A stretch of DNA of 49,433 bases from an uncultured Brachyspira sp. (GTDB taxonomy: Bacteria; Spirochaetota; Brachyspiria; Brachyspirales; Brachyspiraceae): assembly GCF_949287625.1 (NCBI RefSeq), contig NZ_CASEGO010000007.1, positions 1 through 49,433 of the forward strand, written 5' to 3'. Below are positions 8,772-17,401 of this stretch, in pieces. The notes under the pieces are model-generated. The model was not told the DNA's origin, made no database searches, and worked only from the letters and a program-made list of their open reading frames with translations. The first letter of the stretch is position 1. The number at the start of each line of letters is the position of its first letter. The position numbers and the translations under genes were made by a program.

Positions 8772-8840
8772 GTTACGCCGAAAAAAATTGCTGTCAGGCT
8801 ATAGCTAATAAATTAGCTATAGGCAATTTTTTTACGGCTA
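8772..8840. repeat. 69-bp palindromic element, copy 1
   Basis: Starts GTTACGCCG and ends TTTTTTTACGGCTA. It folds as an outer stem (GCCG-A7-TTGC with GCAAT7-ACGGC) and a perfect inner stem CTATAGCTAAT-aa-ATTAGCTATAG. Identical to the copies at 14624-14692 and 14699-14767. It lies between the second tube gene and the tail chaperone. Either strand would give a hairpin followed by a U-run, so it could act as a leaky terminator or an RNA processing site inside the late operon. Confidence 0.85.
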
Positions 8841-8947
8841 TTGTTGTTATACTCGCCCACCCGTAGGGTACCTACTCGATCGGCTCGCTTATTTGTTTTT
8901 ACGCCGAAAAAAGTTGCTGTCATTTATTAATTTTCTTATTGCTTTTA
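8841..8947. repeat. GC-richer REP-like block and partial copy of the 69-bp element
   Basis: 8853-8890 is distinctly richer in G and C than its surroundings (CGCCCACCCGTAGGGTACC, then GGCTCGCTT). A truncated element copy (TACGCCGAAAAAAGTTGCTG) follows at about 8899-8920. The AGCGAGCC and GGCGAG ends also occur, with a different interior, at 30903-30960. No coding frame is evident. This looks like a degenerate mobile or REP-type intergenic repeat. Confidence 0.5.
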
Positions 8948-9400
8948 TTATCTTTTTTTATTTAATGAAGATATTAGCTTTCCTATTTTACTTGTATCTT
9001 CAGTAGTTCCGCAGAAATATTCGCCGTATAATGATATAGATGTTGTTTTTTCTGTACCATTAATATTAAGTCCGCCTGATAAAGCTAAATCTCCGCTGTA
9101 TATTCTTCCGCCTTGTAAAGTAAGTATTACAGGCAGAAATAATTTCTCAGTAAGCATTATCATTAAAAGTCTCTCTATAGTATCAGTTAATACTATTTCT
9201 ATATCTTTTATACCAGCAGAAACTATATTAGATACTGAATATACTTTTTGCCCGTTGTTAATAGGATATACATAAGTTTTATTTTCCAATGTATATGCCC
9301 CCAAAGATGGTATAATTTCGCAGGAAGTACCTGTCTTTATTGGTATCTCATAATTACCAATAGAAAAACTAACTATATCTCCTGCGTAAACTATATTCAT
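8948..9400 (-). CDS. Tail tube protein paralogue 2
   Basis: 150 residues. It aligns along its length with the gene just upstream: GDI/GDV start, VSAGIKDIEIVL versus VSAGFEKLKVIL, LPVILTLQGGRIYSGDLALSGG versus VPVLLTVANGDTYSGELMVEGG, and an ending S(I/M).GEYF/GNYF. It has an extra C-terminal tail of about 20 residues (DTSKIGKLISSLNKKR). Following the sheath, it should be a tube-type beta-barrel; two such genes suggest main tube and tube-initiator roles. The ATG at 9400 lies 17 bp after the other paralogue's stop. Confidence 0.65.
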   Translation of the reverse strand: MNIVYAGDIVSFSIGNYEIPIKTGTSCEIIPSLGAYTLENKTYVYPINNGQKVYSVSNIVSAGIKDIEIVLTDTIERLLMIMLTEKLFLPVILTLQGGRIYSGDLALSGGLNINGTEKTTSISLYGEYFCGTTEDTSKIGKLISSLNKKR

Positions 9401-9417
9401 AAAACCCTCTTAAAAAA

Positions 9418-9813
9418 TTACATCTTAGTAAAATAGTTTCCTTTCATAGAAAGCTCTATGCTTCTATCCTCTGTACTTATAGAGAAACCGCCTTCTACCA
9501 TAAGCTCACCGCTGTAAGTATCACCGTTGGCAACAGTAAGAAGTACAGGAACACTCAAGCCATGATCTCTTATATTTATTAAATGACTTTCTAAATCACT
9601 TCTTAAAATTACTTTTAATTTTTCAAAACCAGCAGATACATTTTTCCCTCTAAGCACTGAAGTATCAGCAGTACATGCAGTTATTTCATTTTCTTTTATA
9701 GGAGAAGTTCCTATATTTGATAAAATACTGCATGTTGCCTCTTCAGGTACAGGATAAGATATATGATCTATAGTTAACTCTTTGACATCACCTGCTATAA
9801 CTGTATAACCCAT
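9418..9813 (-). CDS. Tail tube protein paralogue 1
   Basis: 131 residues, the first gene after the sheath and thus the expected place of the major tail tube protein of contractile tails. Compact beta-rich sequence with VPVLLTVANGDTYSGELMVEGG and terminal RSIELSMKGNYF. ATG at 9813 with AGGAGG a few bases upstream, a stronger site than the second paralogue's, in line with a high-copy product. The function comes from synteny and from paralogy with the next gene, not from a diagnostic motif. Confidence 0.68.
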   Translation of the reverse strand: MGYTVIAGDVKELTIDHISYPVPEEATCSILSNIGTSPIKENEITACTADTSVLRGKNVSAGFEKLKVILRSDLESHLINIRDHGLSVPVLLTVANGDTYSGELMVEGGFSISTEDRSIELSMKGNYFTKM

Positions 9814-9829
9814 TTTTACCTCCTAATTA

Positions 9830-11299
9830 TTATGAATTAACCTGTAAAGTCCAATCAACTTTAATATCAACCTGACCAAGCGGAGTAGAAAAATAAGCCA
9901 TAAAGCCTATTTCTAATCTTCCAGCTACGCTTCCTATTTGTGCCGTGATATTCTCTATTGATGAAGTAGCATTATTTAAAAGCCCTCTGCCTTCCCAATC
10001 TCTTATTAAAGTAGTAAGGGTTGCTTTTGCTGTTTTAGGTTTTACAGCATTTACATCGCTTCTTACACTAGATTCATCACTTACCAAAACCGCTTTATAA
10101 TAAGGGGCTTTTGAAAATACATCATTCATTTCATACTGAAGAACCTGAAGTTTTCCTATAGTCTGTAAGAAAGAATAAGCATTGCTTTCTGAACCGTCAT
10201 CTGCTGTTTTATAAGTGGTGAAAGTATCTTTAAAAAGCACCTCTCCATAAGAATTATAAATACTGCATGAACCGCCTTTTTTTACTATATTGTCTATCTC
10301 TTCAAACTTTCTGTAAGGACTTTTTCCAGCTATAATACCGTCTATAGCTCCGCCGAAGGCAACAGATACACTTTCAGCAAGTGAGTTTTCTATACTTCTG
10401 CAGGCTAAAGCTCCTATCATATATTTAGGTGTTATGCTCTGCTCAGCCCAAAAAGCACAGTAATATTTATCATTTCTATTTTCTACCAAACTCACATAAT
10501 CGCTTTCTTTTTCATTATATCCGCCTACTACATAAAAACCTCTTTTTTCTGTTGCTGAAAACAATTCCTCTGATCTATCCATAAGAAGATTTAAGTTTTC
10601 AGTATCAGTAAAGGCTGTTGCTATAGAAGTATAATAAGTAGAATCAAATTCGCTTAAAACTTTCTCTAATGATACATCTCCAAGTCCGCCTTCTAATGTT
10701 TCGCTGCTGAATGTCAAAGATATACCTTCAGGCATAGCATTAGTTTCTTCTTCATTAATACCCTGACTTAAAGTAATCTCATTAGCAGTTTTACCTTTCC
10801 ATTTAGAAGTTAGTGTAACTTTATCTGTACCGTCTGCTGCTTTAACAGGAACATCTAAAACAGAAGATATTGCTGTTATCATATTAGTATGTATTTGACT
10901 GGCATCTTCTCCAGTCTTTACATTTACAGACACTCTAACGCCTCCTATATAAATATATATAGTTCCGTTTTTTGCGGCTGTTCCTGTTACTGTTATATCG
11001 GCAGCAGCTTCGCCTGCATCTTCAGCTTCGCTTATAGCAGAAGCATATACATCAAAATTAAGCGAAGTGTCAAATATACCTGTAAGCATTTGATGAAGCT
11101 GTGAACCTACTCCAAATCTCTCCGCCTGCTTTGCTTTGCTTATAAGAATAATTTTATCCTTTGCTCCCAAATAAGATGTATCCGCACTTCCCAAAACAAG
11201 CATTTTTCTAGGTATGCTTGATATTGAAGTATTTGGATCTTTATTTTCTGTTTCTATAGCTACTATACTTGCTTTTGAACTTTCTGTTAATGATCCCAT
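9830..11299 (-). CDS. Contractile tail sheath protein (Mu gpL-like)
   Basis: 489 residues. Typical sheath organisation: an N-terminal arm (SSIPRKMLVLGSADTSYLG), IILISKAKQAERFGVGSQLH, a variable surface domain (about residues 100-210) and a conserved C-terminal domain with FKDTFTTYKT, GKLQVLQYEMNDVF and the ending VDIKVDWTLQV, which pairs strands between neighbouring subunits. The start is ATG at 11299. Its presence shows the particle is a myovirus-type phage. Upstream of the tube pair, as is standard. Confidence 0.88.
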   Translation of the reverse strand: MGSLTESSKASIVAIETENKDPNTSISSIPRKMLVLGSADTSYLGAKDKIILISKAKQAERFGVGSQLHQMLTGIFDTSLNFDVYASAISEAEDAGEAAADITVTGTAAKNGTIYIYIGGVRVSVNVKTGEDASQIHTNMITAISSVLDVPVKAADGTDKVTLTSKWKGKTANEITLSQGINEEETNAMPEGISLTFSSETLEGGLGDVSLEKVLSEFDSTYYTSIATAFTDTENLNLLMDRSEELFSATEKRGFYVVGGYNEKESDYVSLVENRNDKYYCAFWAEQSITPKYMIGALACRSIENSLAESVSVAFGGAIDGIIAGKSPYRKFEEIDNIVKKGGSCSIYNSYGEVLFKDTFTTYKTADDGSESNAYSFLQTIGKLQVLQYEMNDVFSKAPYYKAVLVSDESSVRSDVNAVKPKTAKATLTTLIRDWEGRGLLNNATSSIENITAQIGSVAGRLEIGFMAYFSTPLGQVDIKVDWTLQVNS

Positions 11300-11311
11300 A
11301 TTTCCCCCTAA

Positions 11312-11905
11312 TTAATTTATATTTATTTGACTTATTATCTCTTTTAATTCTGTATAATTCTGACTATCGCTAGGATAGAAAGGACACTCTACTGTATATT
11401 TAATTCTAGCAGCAGATACTGCAAACTCTAAATTACTATTTTCTATATTTAATTGCTCTATTCCTACAAAATAAAAATTAGAAGTTATATATATTTTTTT
11501 GCCGTCTGCCTCTGCTGTAGGCTCTGCAACATTTAAATCCGAAAGACAAGTCCTTACAAAATTAGTATAAATCTGTGAAGTTTTATAAGCTAATTCTCCC
11601 TGATTTTCTATATTAATTTTATGAGTATTTTTTACAGGTGCTGTTAATACATCTATACAAAAAGATAATTTATCCTGCTTATATGTTTTTGTATTTAATT
11701 TACCTTTTTCTATTTCTGTCATATACAAATTGATTACCGCAGGATATTTTTTTAAAAGTTCAGCAAAATAATTACTTCTTCCAGCATTTAATACGATAGG
11801 TCTCTCTTCTTCTTCTAAATAATTTTCAGAAAAAGTTTTTAATACACGAACATAATACTCTTCTATAATATTCCACATAGGAAGTTCTAAATTAGGGTTG
11901 GACAT
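11312..11905 (-). CDS. Tail terminator/completion protein candidate
   Basis: 197 residues with no catalytic motif. It sits between the head-tail connector genes and the sheath, where tail terminator or neck proteins are encoded. The sequence mixes helices (NIIEEYYVRVLKTFSENYL at the start) and strands, with a low-Cys soluble profile. ATG at 11905, 3 bp after the upstream stop. I do not recognise a specific family; the role is positional inference. Confidence 0.5.
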   Translation of the reverse strand: MSNPNLELPMWNIIEEYYVRVLKTFSENYLEEEERPIVLNAGRSNYFAELLKKYPAVINLYMTEIEKGKLNTKTYKQDKLSFCIDVLTAPVKNTHKINIENQGELAYKTSQIYTNFVRTCLSDLNVAEPTAEADGKKIYITSNFYFVGIEQLNIENSNLEFAVSAARIKYTVECPFYPSDSQNYTELKEIISQININ

Positions 11906-11908
11906 AAA

Positions 11909-12307
11909 TTAATCTCCTTCATCTTCCATAACAAGCTCTATTAAAAATGTAGTAACAGACAAAGTATCAGTTTTTTTCTCTGATAATATTTTTCCTTTAA
12001 TAGTCTCTCCATTAGCATTATTCCACTCTACATATACATCAGTTATATCCTTAGGCTTTAATGTGAAATCTGCAGTTTTTACTATTATTTTATGTTCAGG
12101 CAGATCTATACTTACATTTTCCAAAGGGTTATAATTAATATCTTTTCTTACTGCTATGCCTTTAATGATAAGATTCTCTTCATTATTAGTGCTTCTGTCT
12201 GTAAACTTAATGTCTGTATTATTATTAAATATATCAGTCAAGTCATTATTAGCCATCTCGCTTAAAGATAATGGTCTTTTCTTTTCTTCTTTATCATTAA
12301 AAGGCAT
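11909..12307 (-). CDS. Putative head-tail connector protein
   Basis: 132 residues. The polar, helical N-terminus (NDKEEKKRPLSLSEMANND) is followed by a beta-rich domain (residues 60-130: IDLPEHKIIVKTADFTLKPK, TTFLIELVMED) of the size of lambda gpFII-type joiners. It lies between capsid and tail genes. Sequence similarity alone does not establish the family; function is inferred from order and predicted fold. Confidence 0.45.
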   Translation of the reverse strand: MPFNDKEEKKRPLSLSEMANNDLTDIFNNNTDIKFTDRSTNNEENLIIKGIAVRKDINYNPLENVSIDLPEHKIIVKTADFTLKPKDITDVYVEWNNANGETIKGKILSEKKTDTLSVTTFLIELVMEDEGD

Positions 12308-12318
12308 AGTATAAGCTC

Positions 12319-12681
12319 CTACTCATTACTTTCTTTTGCTTCTTCTTTATTTTCTGAAACAGCTTCTTTTGTTTCTTCAGTTTTTTGAGAAGTTTTATCA
12401 GCTATTTCATTCATCATCTCCGAAGCATTAGAAGGAGGATTTACATACTCTTTCTTTGTCTCTTCTAAATCAGCACCGCATAAAACAATAGTTCCTTTCT
12501 CAAGCAGTTTTTCTAATACATTCTGCCTTTTATAATTTTCTATTATTTCATCTGGTATTACTTCGCCTACAGTTATTATTTTAGATAATGAATAGCCGTT
12601 AGGCTTATATGTAATACTTCCTTTGCCTACTTGATATTTTTCAGTATTATTTTCTGATTCTGTTTTAGTTTGTTTAGCCAT
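12319..12681 (-). CDS. Small acidic protein downstream of major capsid, unknown
   Basis: 120 residues. A short globular part (GKGSITYKPNGYSLSKIITV, then IPDEIIENYKRQNVLEKLLE) is followed by a Glu/Lys/Ser-rich, probably disordered tail from about residue 80 (KTEETKEAVSENKEEAKE). Located directly after the major capsid gene, where Mu-type phages encode a small protein of the gp35/gp36 kind. Function not known. ATG at 12681 with AAGGAG upstream. Confidence 0.5.
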   Translation of the reverse strand: MAKQTKTESENNTEKYQVGKGSITYKPNGYSLSKIITVGEVIPDEIIENYKRQNVLEKLLEKGTIVLCGADLEETKKEYVNPPSNASEMMNEIADKTSQKTEETKEAVSENKEEAKESNE

Positions 12682-12708
12682 ACTTAATTCTCCTTAAATA
12701 AAATATTA

Positions 12709-13800
12709 TTATGCTGCAGCTCTTATAGTTCCCAACCTGTCCATATATGGTAAAAGCGGTATAGAACAATGCCACATTATTAACTCTATATGAGTTTTTT
12801 TGCTTTCTATAGTAACTATATTATCTCCGTATCTCATATATCTATAAGCAGCATTACCATAAGGCTCTAATACTTCAGGAGTACCTATACCTAAAGTTAA
12901 AGGACAGCCATTAGCCATTATAAGTACATCTTTTGGAGAGAAAAACTCTTCGCTTCCGTTTCTGTTTCCGCTTTCATCAAATGTATCATATAACTGATTA
13001 TACTGTTTTATTGATACTCTATGAGCTCTAGGTGTAATAAATGAACTCCAAGTATACACGCCTTCTTTATCTGCTTCATCTACTGTAAATAAAGGCTGTA
13101 TTTCTCCTTTTGATAATACTTTTACTGTATCTCTTACTTTAGTATTATTCATAAAATATTCCCAAGCCTCGCTTCCCATATATACAGAAAAACTTGAAGT
13201 GCCGCCGTCTTTATGAAGAATAGTAAATAAATCATCTAAATCAGATATAGGGTTTGAATTATCTAAATCGCTCCATAAATTATTAGGTGTAACATCATGA
13301 GTTGCTATTTTAGGAAAACTGACTTGACTTTTTCCGTCTGCTGATGTTACCTCTCCGTCTGTTAATGCTTGTATAGCAGAAAGCTCATTTCTTCTTGCTA
13401 TAGCTTCCTCCATTTCAGACATCAAATCAACTATTACCATTCCAGCCGCAAGAGCCTGATTATTGTACAAGTTTTCACTTGCCATTCTATCTCTGACCAT
13501 TTTTTCTGTGATAATTCTCACTTCTTTTATACTAGGAATAGAATATGATGTTATCTGTTCAGAAGGAGACAATTTAGGTGCTGGTATATGCCCTCTAGGA
13601 GAATAATCGCCCATAGCACGAACCATTAATTTAGTAGGCAAGTCTATAGTGTTGCCGTTTCTATTTCTTATAATATTGCCTCTTTTAAATAGATTATAAA
13701 AGTAAGCTGAAAATTTCTGTACTGCTTTTATTTGATCATATTTTTTACCTAAAGCTGAAAAACCTTCAAATGTAGAACCTACAAATTTGTTATTTGGCAT
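12709..13800 (-). CDS. Major capsid protein, lambda gpE-like (Phage_cap_E)
   Basis: 363 residues, the usual size. It has the features of the E-type HK97-fold capsid family: ...ITEKMVRDRMASENLYNNQAL (helical E-loop region), RRNELSAIQALTDGEV, the SVYMGSEAWEYF segment, and the C-terminal EPYGNAAYRYMRYGDNIVTI followed by HCSIPLLPYMDRLGTI. It follows the decoration protein and the protease as in lambda-type head modules. Start ATG at 13800. Confidence 0.85.
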   Translation of the reverse strand: MPNNKFVGSTFEGFSALGKKYDQIKAVQKFSAYFYNLFKRGNIIRNRNGNTIDLPTKLMVRAMGDYSPRGHIPAPKLSPSEQITSYSIPSIKEVRIITEKMVRDRMASENLYNNQALAAGMVIVDLMSEMEEAIARRNELSAIQALTDGEVTSADGKSQVSFPKIATHDVTPNNLWSDLDNSNPISDLDDLFTILHKDGGTSSFSVYMGSEAWEYFMNNTKVRDTVKVLSKGEIQPLFTVDEADKEGVYTWSSFITPRAHRVSIKQYNQLYDTFDESGNRNGSEEFFSPKDVLIMANGCPLTLGIGTPEVLEPYGNAAYRYMRYGDNIVTIESKKTHIELIMWHCSIPLLPYMDRLGTIRAAA

Positions 13801-13803
13801 TAT

Positions 13804-14208
13804 TTACTCCTTTATAATATTATCTCTGTTTTCAAAATGTATTAACTCAAACTTATTTCTAAGCCAGCCTTCTATTTGACAGCCGTTTACTGCACTTGTA
13901 AGTGTATCCCCGCTTTTATTTAATACTAAAGCCCCCGCATTAATTGCGCCTCTAGTTATTACAGATACTTTTTTATCCTTATCTGCAGTAACTTCATCTT
14001 CTAAAAGTATATATAAGTCATAATTAGCTTTTGCTGCTGTATCGCTTGAAAACACTTTTAATTTTCCTGTTGTTTCGTCCATTACTAAAACAGTACCTTG
14101 AGGATATACTGCACTGCTTGCCTCTGCTAAAGTATGAAAAACTGTAGAATATTCGCCTGCTATTATATTAGGCTTTCTTTGTGTTGTGAAAAATTTACTG
14201 TCTGCCAT
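13804..14208 (-). CDS. Head decoration protein, lambda gpD family
   Basis: 134 residues. The beta-tulip-type pattern of gpD family proteins is visible: PQGTVLVMDETTGKLKVF, a DLYILLEDEV strand, VITRGAINAGALVL and a C-terminal I(E)GWLRNKFELIHFE. It would trim and stabilise the expanded capsid at three-fold sites. The gene lies 3 bp before the major capsid gene and its start overlaps the scaffold candidate by 14 bp, suggesting coupled, stoichiometric expression. Confidence 0.82.
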   Translation of the reverse strand: MADSKFFTTQRKPNIIAGEYSTVFHTLAEASSAVYPQGTVLVMDETTGKLKVFSSDTAAKANYDLYILLEDEVTADKDKKVSVITRGAINAGALVLNKSGDTLTSAVNGCQIEGWLRNKFELIHFENRDNIIKE

Positions 14209-14605
14209 TTTTATCCTCCCTCATTATGTATTTTTTATTTTCTAAAGCATAATCAACTAAAGCATTGCCTAAAGCATTTTCTTTAGTATTAACAGCTGCT
14301 GGAGATGAAGGAGTTGTATTTCTTTCAGCAAGTTCATTTAACTCTGATTGACTTAAAGGCTTCTCTTCATCATCTTTACTATTTTCAGAATTATCAGCTT
14401 TATCATCTTCCAGCTTTTTTGCCTTCATATCTTCAACATCTTTTTTCAAAGCCTCATAATCTGACTTTAAAGCAGATATTTGATTATTAAAGTCTGTAAG
14501 TTTAGCTGATACTTCCTCACTGCTTTTCTGTATATCTTCTCTAATATTTTTCATATTAGCAGATATACTTTCTTGTATAGCCTGTAATATTTCTTCTTTA
14601 TCCAT
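14195..14605 (-). CDS. Coiled-coil protein, scaffold candidate
   Basis: 136 residues. Residues 1-70 form a heptad-rich coiled coil (IREDIQKSSEEVSAKLTDF, SALKSDYEALKKDVEDMKAK). Then come an acidic linker (DDKADNSENSKDDEEK) and a Pro/Ala/Asn-rich tail. It sits between the S49 protease and the decoration gene. Lambda-like phages encode the scaffold (Nu3) inside the protease gene; a separate coiled-coil protein here is the obvious scaffold candidate. This is inference from structure and order. Confidence 0.5.
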   Translation of the reverse strand: MDKEEILQAIQESISANMKNIREDIQKSSEEVSAKLTDFNNQISALKSDYEALKKDVEDMKAKKLEDDKADNSENSKDDEEKPLSQSELNELAERNTTPSSPAAVNTKENALGNALVDYALENKKYIMREDKNGRQ

Positions 14606-14623
14606 TTTATACTCCTTATTATT

Positions 14624-14692
14624 GTTACGCCGAAAAAAATTGCTGTCAGGCTATAGCTAATAAATTAGCTATAGGCAATTTTTTTACGGCTA
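14624..14692. repeat. 69-bp palindromic element, copy 2
   Basis: Base-for-base identical to 8772-8840 by reading. It forms the first of a tandem pair in the 198-bp gap between protease and scaffold candidate. The inner stem CTATAGCTAAT / ATTAGCTATAG is perfect and outer arms of GCCG plus an A/T run enclose it. Possible attenuator between portal/protease and capsid expression. Confidence 0.85.
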
Positions 14693-14698
14693 ATTATT

Positions 14699-14767
14699 GT
14701 TACGCCGAAAAAAATTGCTGTCAGGCTATAGCTAATAAATTAGCTATAGGCAATTTTTTTACGGCTA
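14699..14767. repeat. 69-bp palindromic element, copy 3, with a partial fourth copy
   Basis: Identical to copies 1 and 2 and separated from copy 2 by only 6 bp (ATTATT). A truncated fourth copy, only its left end (TTACGCCGAAAAAAATTACTG), follows at about 14775-14795 and runs up to the protease stop region. The tandem arrangement with a broken end suggests spread by insertion or slippage rather than a fixed phage regulator. Confidence 0.85.
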
Positions 14768-14803
14768 GTTATTATTACGCCGAAAAAAATTACTGTTTAT
14801 TCC

Positions 14804-15541
14804 TTATATAAACATTGCTTTTTCTACAGCTTTATTAATATCATCAATAGTTATTGCCTCATTAAAATAACTTTCTATATCACAGTTCAAATTAATTTCA
14901 TCTATAAGCCCTAATTCTTTAGCTTTACCAGATAAAAAATAAGAACCGTCCATAGCTTCTTTTTTTACACTCCTATTTGAAAGTATATCTCTTTTAAACA
15001 TTGAATATATTTCATCAAGTCTGTTTTGAGTGTATTCTTTTGCTCTATCATCTCTTAAATCCTGATACTTGTTAGGGCTTTCTCTGTTTGTAATATATAC
15101 TTCCGAATCTGAATAATATCTGCCTGATATAACACCTATGCTTCCAAAATATGCAGTTTCAGAAGTAGCTACAATTTTATCGCAGGCACTTGCTAGCCAA
15201 TAGGCAAGCGAACAGCAGGAACTATCAACAAAAGCAATTTTTTTTATTTCCATCTCTTTAATAGCATTAAATAATTCTGCTGCTCTGTAAACTGCTCCGC
15301 CAGGCGAATCTATTATAAAAGCAGCTCCTTTTATATTTTTATCACTTTTAATACTGTTTACTATCTCAAATAATAAGTTTACTGAAGCAGAAGAAAACCA
15401 GCTAGGATAAGGATCAATAGCTCCGTATATTCTTATTAAAGCTATATTATTTTTTATCTCAAAACTCTTTCCTATACTGTAAATATTCTGATTATTCATA
15501 TATTGAGATAAAAGTCTTTCTTCTATAGCTAAATCACTCAT
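14804..15541 (-). CDS. Prohead protease, S49 (SppA/lambda gpC-like) peptidase
   Basis: 245 residues. The S49 core is clear: AAFIIDSPGGAVYRAAELFNA (residues 73-93, oxyanion-loop DSPGG), then SSCCSLAYWLASACDKI with the likely nucleophile Ser111, then TAYFGSIGVI. The family also needs a Lys, probably in the RAKEYTQNRLDEIYSMFKRD helix. Lambda gpC carries the scaffold as a C-terminal fusion; here the protein stops after the protease domain and a separate coiled-coil gene follows. Overlaps the portal gene by 8 bp. Confidence 0.85.
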   Translation of the reverse strand: MSDLAIEERLLSQYMNNQNIYSIGKSFEIKNNIALIRIYGAIDPYPSWFSSASVNLLFEIVNSIKSDKNIKGAAFIIDSPGGAVYRAAELFNAIKEMEIKKIAFVDSSCCSLAYWLASACDKIVATSETAYFGSIGVISGRYYSDSEVYITNRESPNKYQDLRDDRAKEYTQNRLDEIYSMFKRDILSNRSVKKEAMDGSYFLSGKAKELGLIDEINLNCDIESYFNEAITIDDINKAVEKAMFI

Positions 15542-17147
15542 TATTTAATTCCTCTTCATTATTATTTTCATTATTATTATTTTCTCCAAGTTTTACATTC
15601 AAACTTCTGCTATGCTCTTCTTCATCTGCTATACCTTGAACATTATCTCTAAAATTAGTACCATAGAGTGTACGGCTTGCATATTCTCTAGTAACAAATC
15701 CGTTTTCTACAGACATTTTCATAGCTTCTACTTCTTTTGTAGGGTCTAGTGTAGGTATTGCTCTTCCTGTTACTGTATGCTGAAGCCAAGCTAATCTCTT
15801 TTCACTGCTTTCTAAAAAGCCTTTTAATTTCAAATCTCTGCTGTAAACAAGCTCTGTTATTACACTTTCATAAAAAGGACTTACAACATTCAAAGCAAAA
15901 TCTGTCCTTTCCTGTACTACAGTCTCCCACATCTGATTTATAGCCGCCCTTGCTGCCGAATAATTACTATTAAAACTTCCCTTTAATACTTCCGCAGGTA
16001 TCCCCATAGAAGAGCAGGCTGGAATTAATATACTATCAATAAAAGCAGGTATATTTAAATTAGGGCGGTTTGAATTAGCCTGTACTAATTTCTCTCCTGC
16101 CTTTAAATGATTTAATACTACATTAGTCATATTCATTACAGTTGAATCAGTGCTTGGTACTTCTTTAGTTGACTCTATAAAGTTTTTTCTAGCAGGCAAA
16201 TCTTTTAATTCGCTTTTATCCTCCGTACCTAATTCTCTTTCTATAATTCCGAATATCTGCGAATTAAGAAGCTGAGCATCTAATTCCGCAACATTTGACT
16301 GATATATTTTTTCAAGTTCATGAAATATATGACTGCCTCTAGGTATTCCTCTTAAATCTAATGGTCTGTTTCTATTTGCTAAATGTATTATTTGTATCTG
16401 ACCCATACTTGTATATCTGGGATAATAAACAGCTTTATTTTTTAATTTTTTATTATAAATACTTGAAGTATCTTCATAATTATTCTCTGTTATGTAATAT
16501 CCTATCTCTCTGCCGTATTTATCTAACTTTATTCCTTCTGCACTGTCTTTTACATAGCTTATGCATTCTGTAGGTATAATTCTTAATTTCACTGGACTTA
16601 ATACAAAATCATTCGCAGTTCTTTTATGTTCATAAATAAACTGAACAAATACATCGCCGTCTACTACATAGCTTCTATATAGTTCTCTGAAAAACTGACC
16701 TGTATTATAATTACCCAAAAAATCTGCTTCTTTGCTTCTTAAAATAGATTTTATTCTATGCTCTATTTTTGACTGATATTTTCTTTTTGTATCTGCATCA
16801 TCTATACCCAATATTTCCCAATTAGGAAGTACATTGATATTTAATCCCGTACCAACTACATAAGTCATAAGCCAATAAATCATAGCTTTATAATGTACAG
16901 AATCAAATTCAGACTGTCTGCTTCTTCCTACTAAAACGACCCTGTCAAAGAACTCATCAACTACAGGCTGTACTCCGTATTCTATTTTAGCTCCGACACT
17001 TCTATATCCTATGCCGTAGCCTGTAGTATTTAAATAACTATTTATATTTTCTTTTTCTTCTATTTTAATTTCTTTAATATTATTTCCTGCTTTAATACTG
17101 AAAGCACAATTTAAAGCCTCAGATATATCTTTTACAAACTTAAACAT
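15534..17147 (-). CDS. Portal protein, lambda gpB family
   Basis: 537 residues, the family's usual size. Landmarks are the N-terminal YGIGYRSVGAKIEYGVQP, LVGRSRQSEFDSVHYKAMIY, FVQFIYEHKRTAND, IHLANRNRPLDLRGIPRGSH (a strong lambda-portal signature), and PAFIDSILIPACSSMGIPAEVLKGSF with AARAAINQMWE. The C-terminus is Asn/Glu low complexity. It forms the dodecameric DNA channel and docks terminase. The ATG at 17147 overlaps the preceding stop. Confidence 0.9.
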   Translation of the reverse strand: MFKFVKDISEALNCAFSIKAGNNIKEIKIEEKENINSYLNTTGYGIGYRSVGAKIEYGVQPVVDEFFDRVVLVGRSRQSEFDSVHYKAMIYWLMTYVVGTGLNINVLPNWEILGIDDADTKRKYQSKIEHRIKSILRSKEADFLGNYNTGQFFRELYRSYVVDGDVFVQFIYEHKRTANDFVLSPVKLRIIPTECISYVKDSAEGIKLDKYGREIGYYITENNYEDTSSIYNKKLKNKAVYYPRYTSMGQIQIIHLANRNRPLDLRGIPRGSHIFHELEKIYQSNVAELDAQLLNSQIFGIIERELGTEDKSELKDLPARKNFIESTKEVPSTDSTVMNMTNVVLNHLKAGEKLVQANSNRPNLNIPAFIDSILIPACSSMGIPAEVLKGSFNSNYSAARAAINQMWETVVQERTDFALNVVSPFYESVITELVYSRDLKLKGFLESSEKRLAWLQHTVTGRAIPTLDPTKEVEAMKMSVENGFVTREYASRTLYGTNFRDNVQGIADEEEHSRSLNVKLGENNNNENNNEEELNNE

Positions 17148-17401
17148 TACCAGCTAATACCCTTTAAATTATGAGAACCAAAAACTCTATAGCCTTTATC
17201 TTTTACAATTTCATCAATTTTCTCTTCCTGCCATTTCATAAAAAATATTCTCATCAAAAAATATTCATTATATAAGAGCGTGTTCTTTCCCTTTTTAGCA
17301 TTTAATTTTATATATCTATTTAAAAGCAGAATATACAAAGCAAATACAAGTCTATACCATAAAGTTATATTTATTTTTCCAGCTTCATCTGCTTTAATCA
17401 T
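17147..17401 (-). CDS. Small protein between gpW-like and portal genes, unknown
   Basis: 84 residues. It starts in an ATGA overlap with the gpW-like gene and its stop overlaps the portal ATG, so it is translated as part of the head operon. Mixed hydrophobic/basic sequence with WYRLVFALYILLLNRYIKL (residues 15-33) that could be a short amphipathic or membrane helix, and a C-terminal KDKGYRVFGSHNLKGISW. I do not recognise it. Confidence 0.5.
   Translation of the reverse strand: MIKADEAGKINITLWYRLVFALYILLLNRYIKLNAKKGKNTLLYNEYFLMRIFFMKWQEEKIDEIVKDKGYRVFGSHNLKGISW

Noticed and set aside
8772..8840. Insertion sequence
   Set aside because: The element is only 69 bp with no transposase frame; at most it is a non-autonomous repeat.
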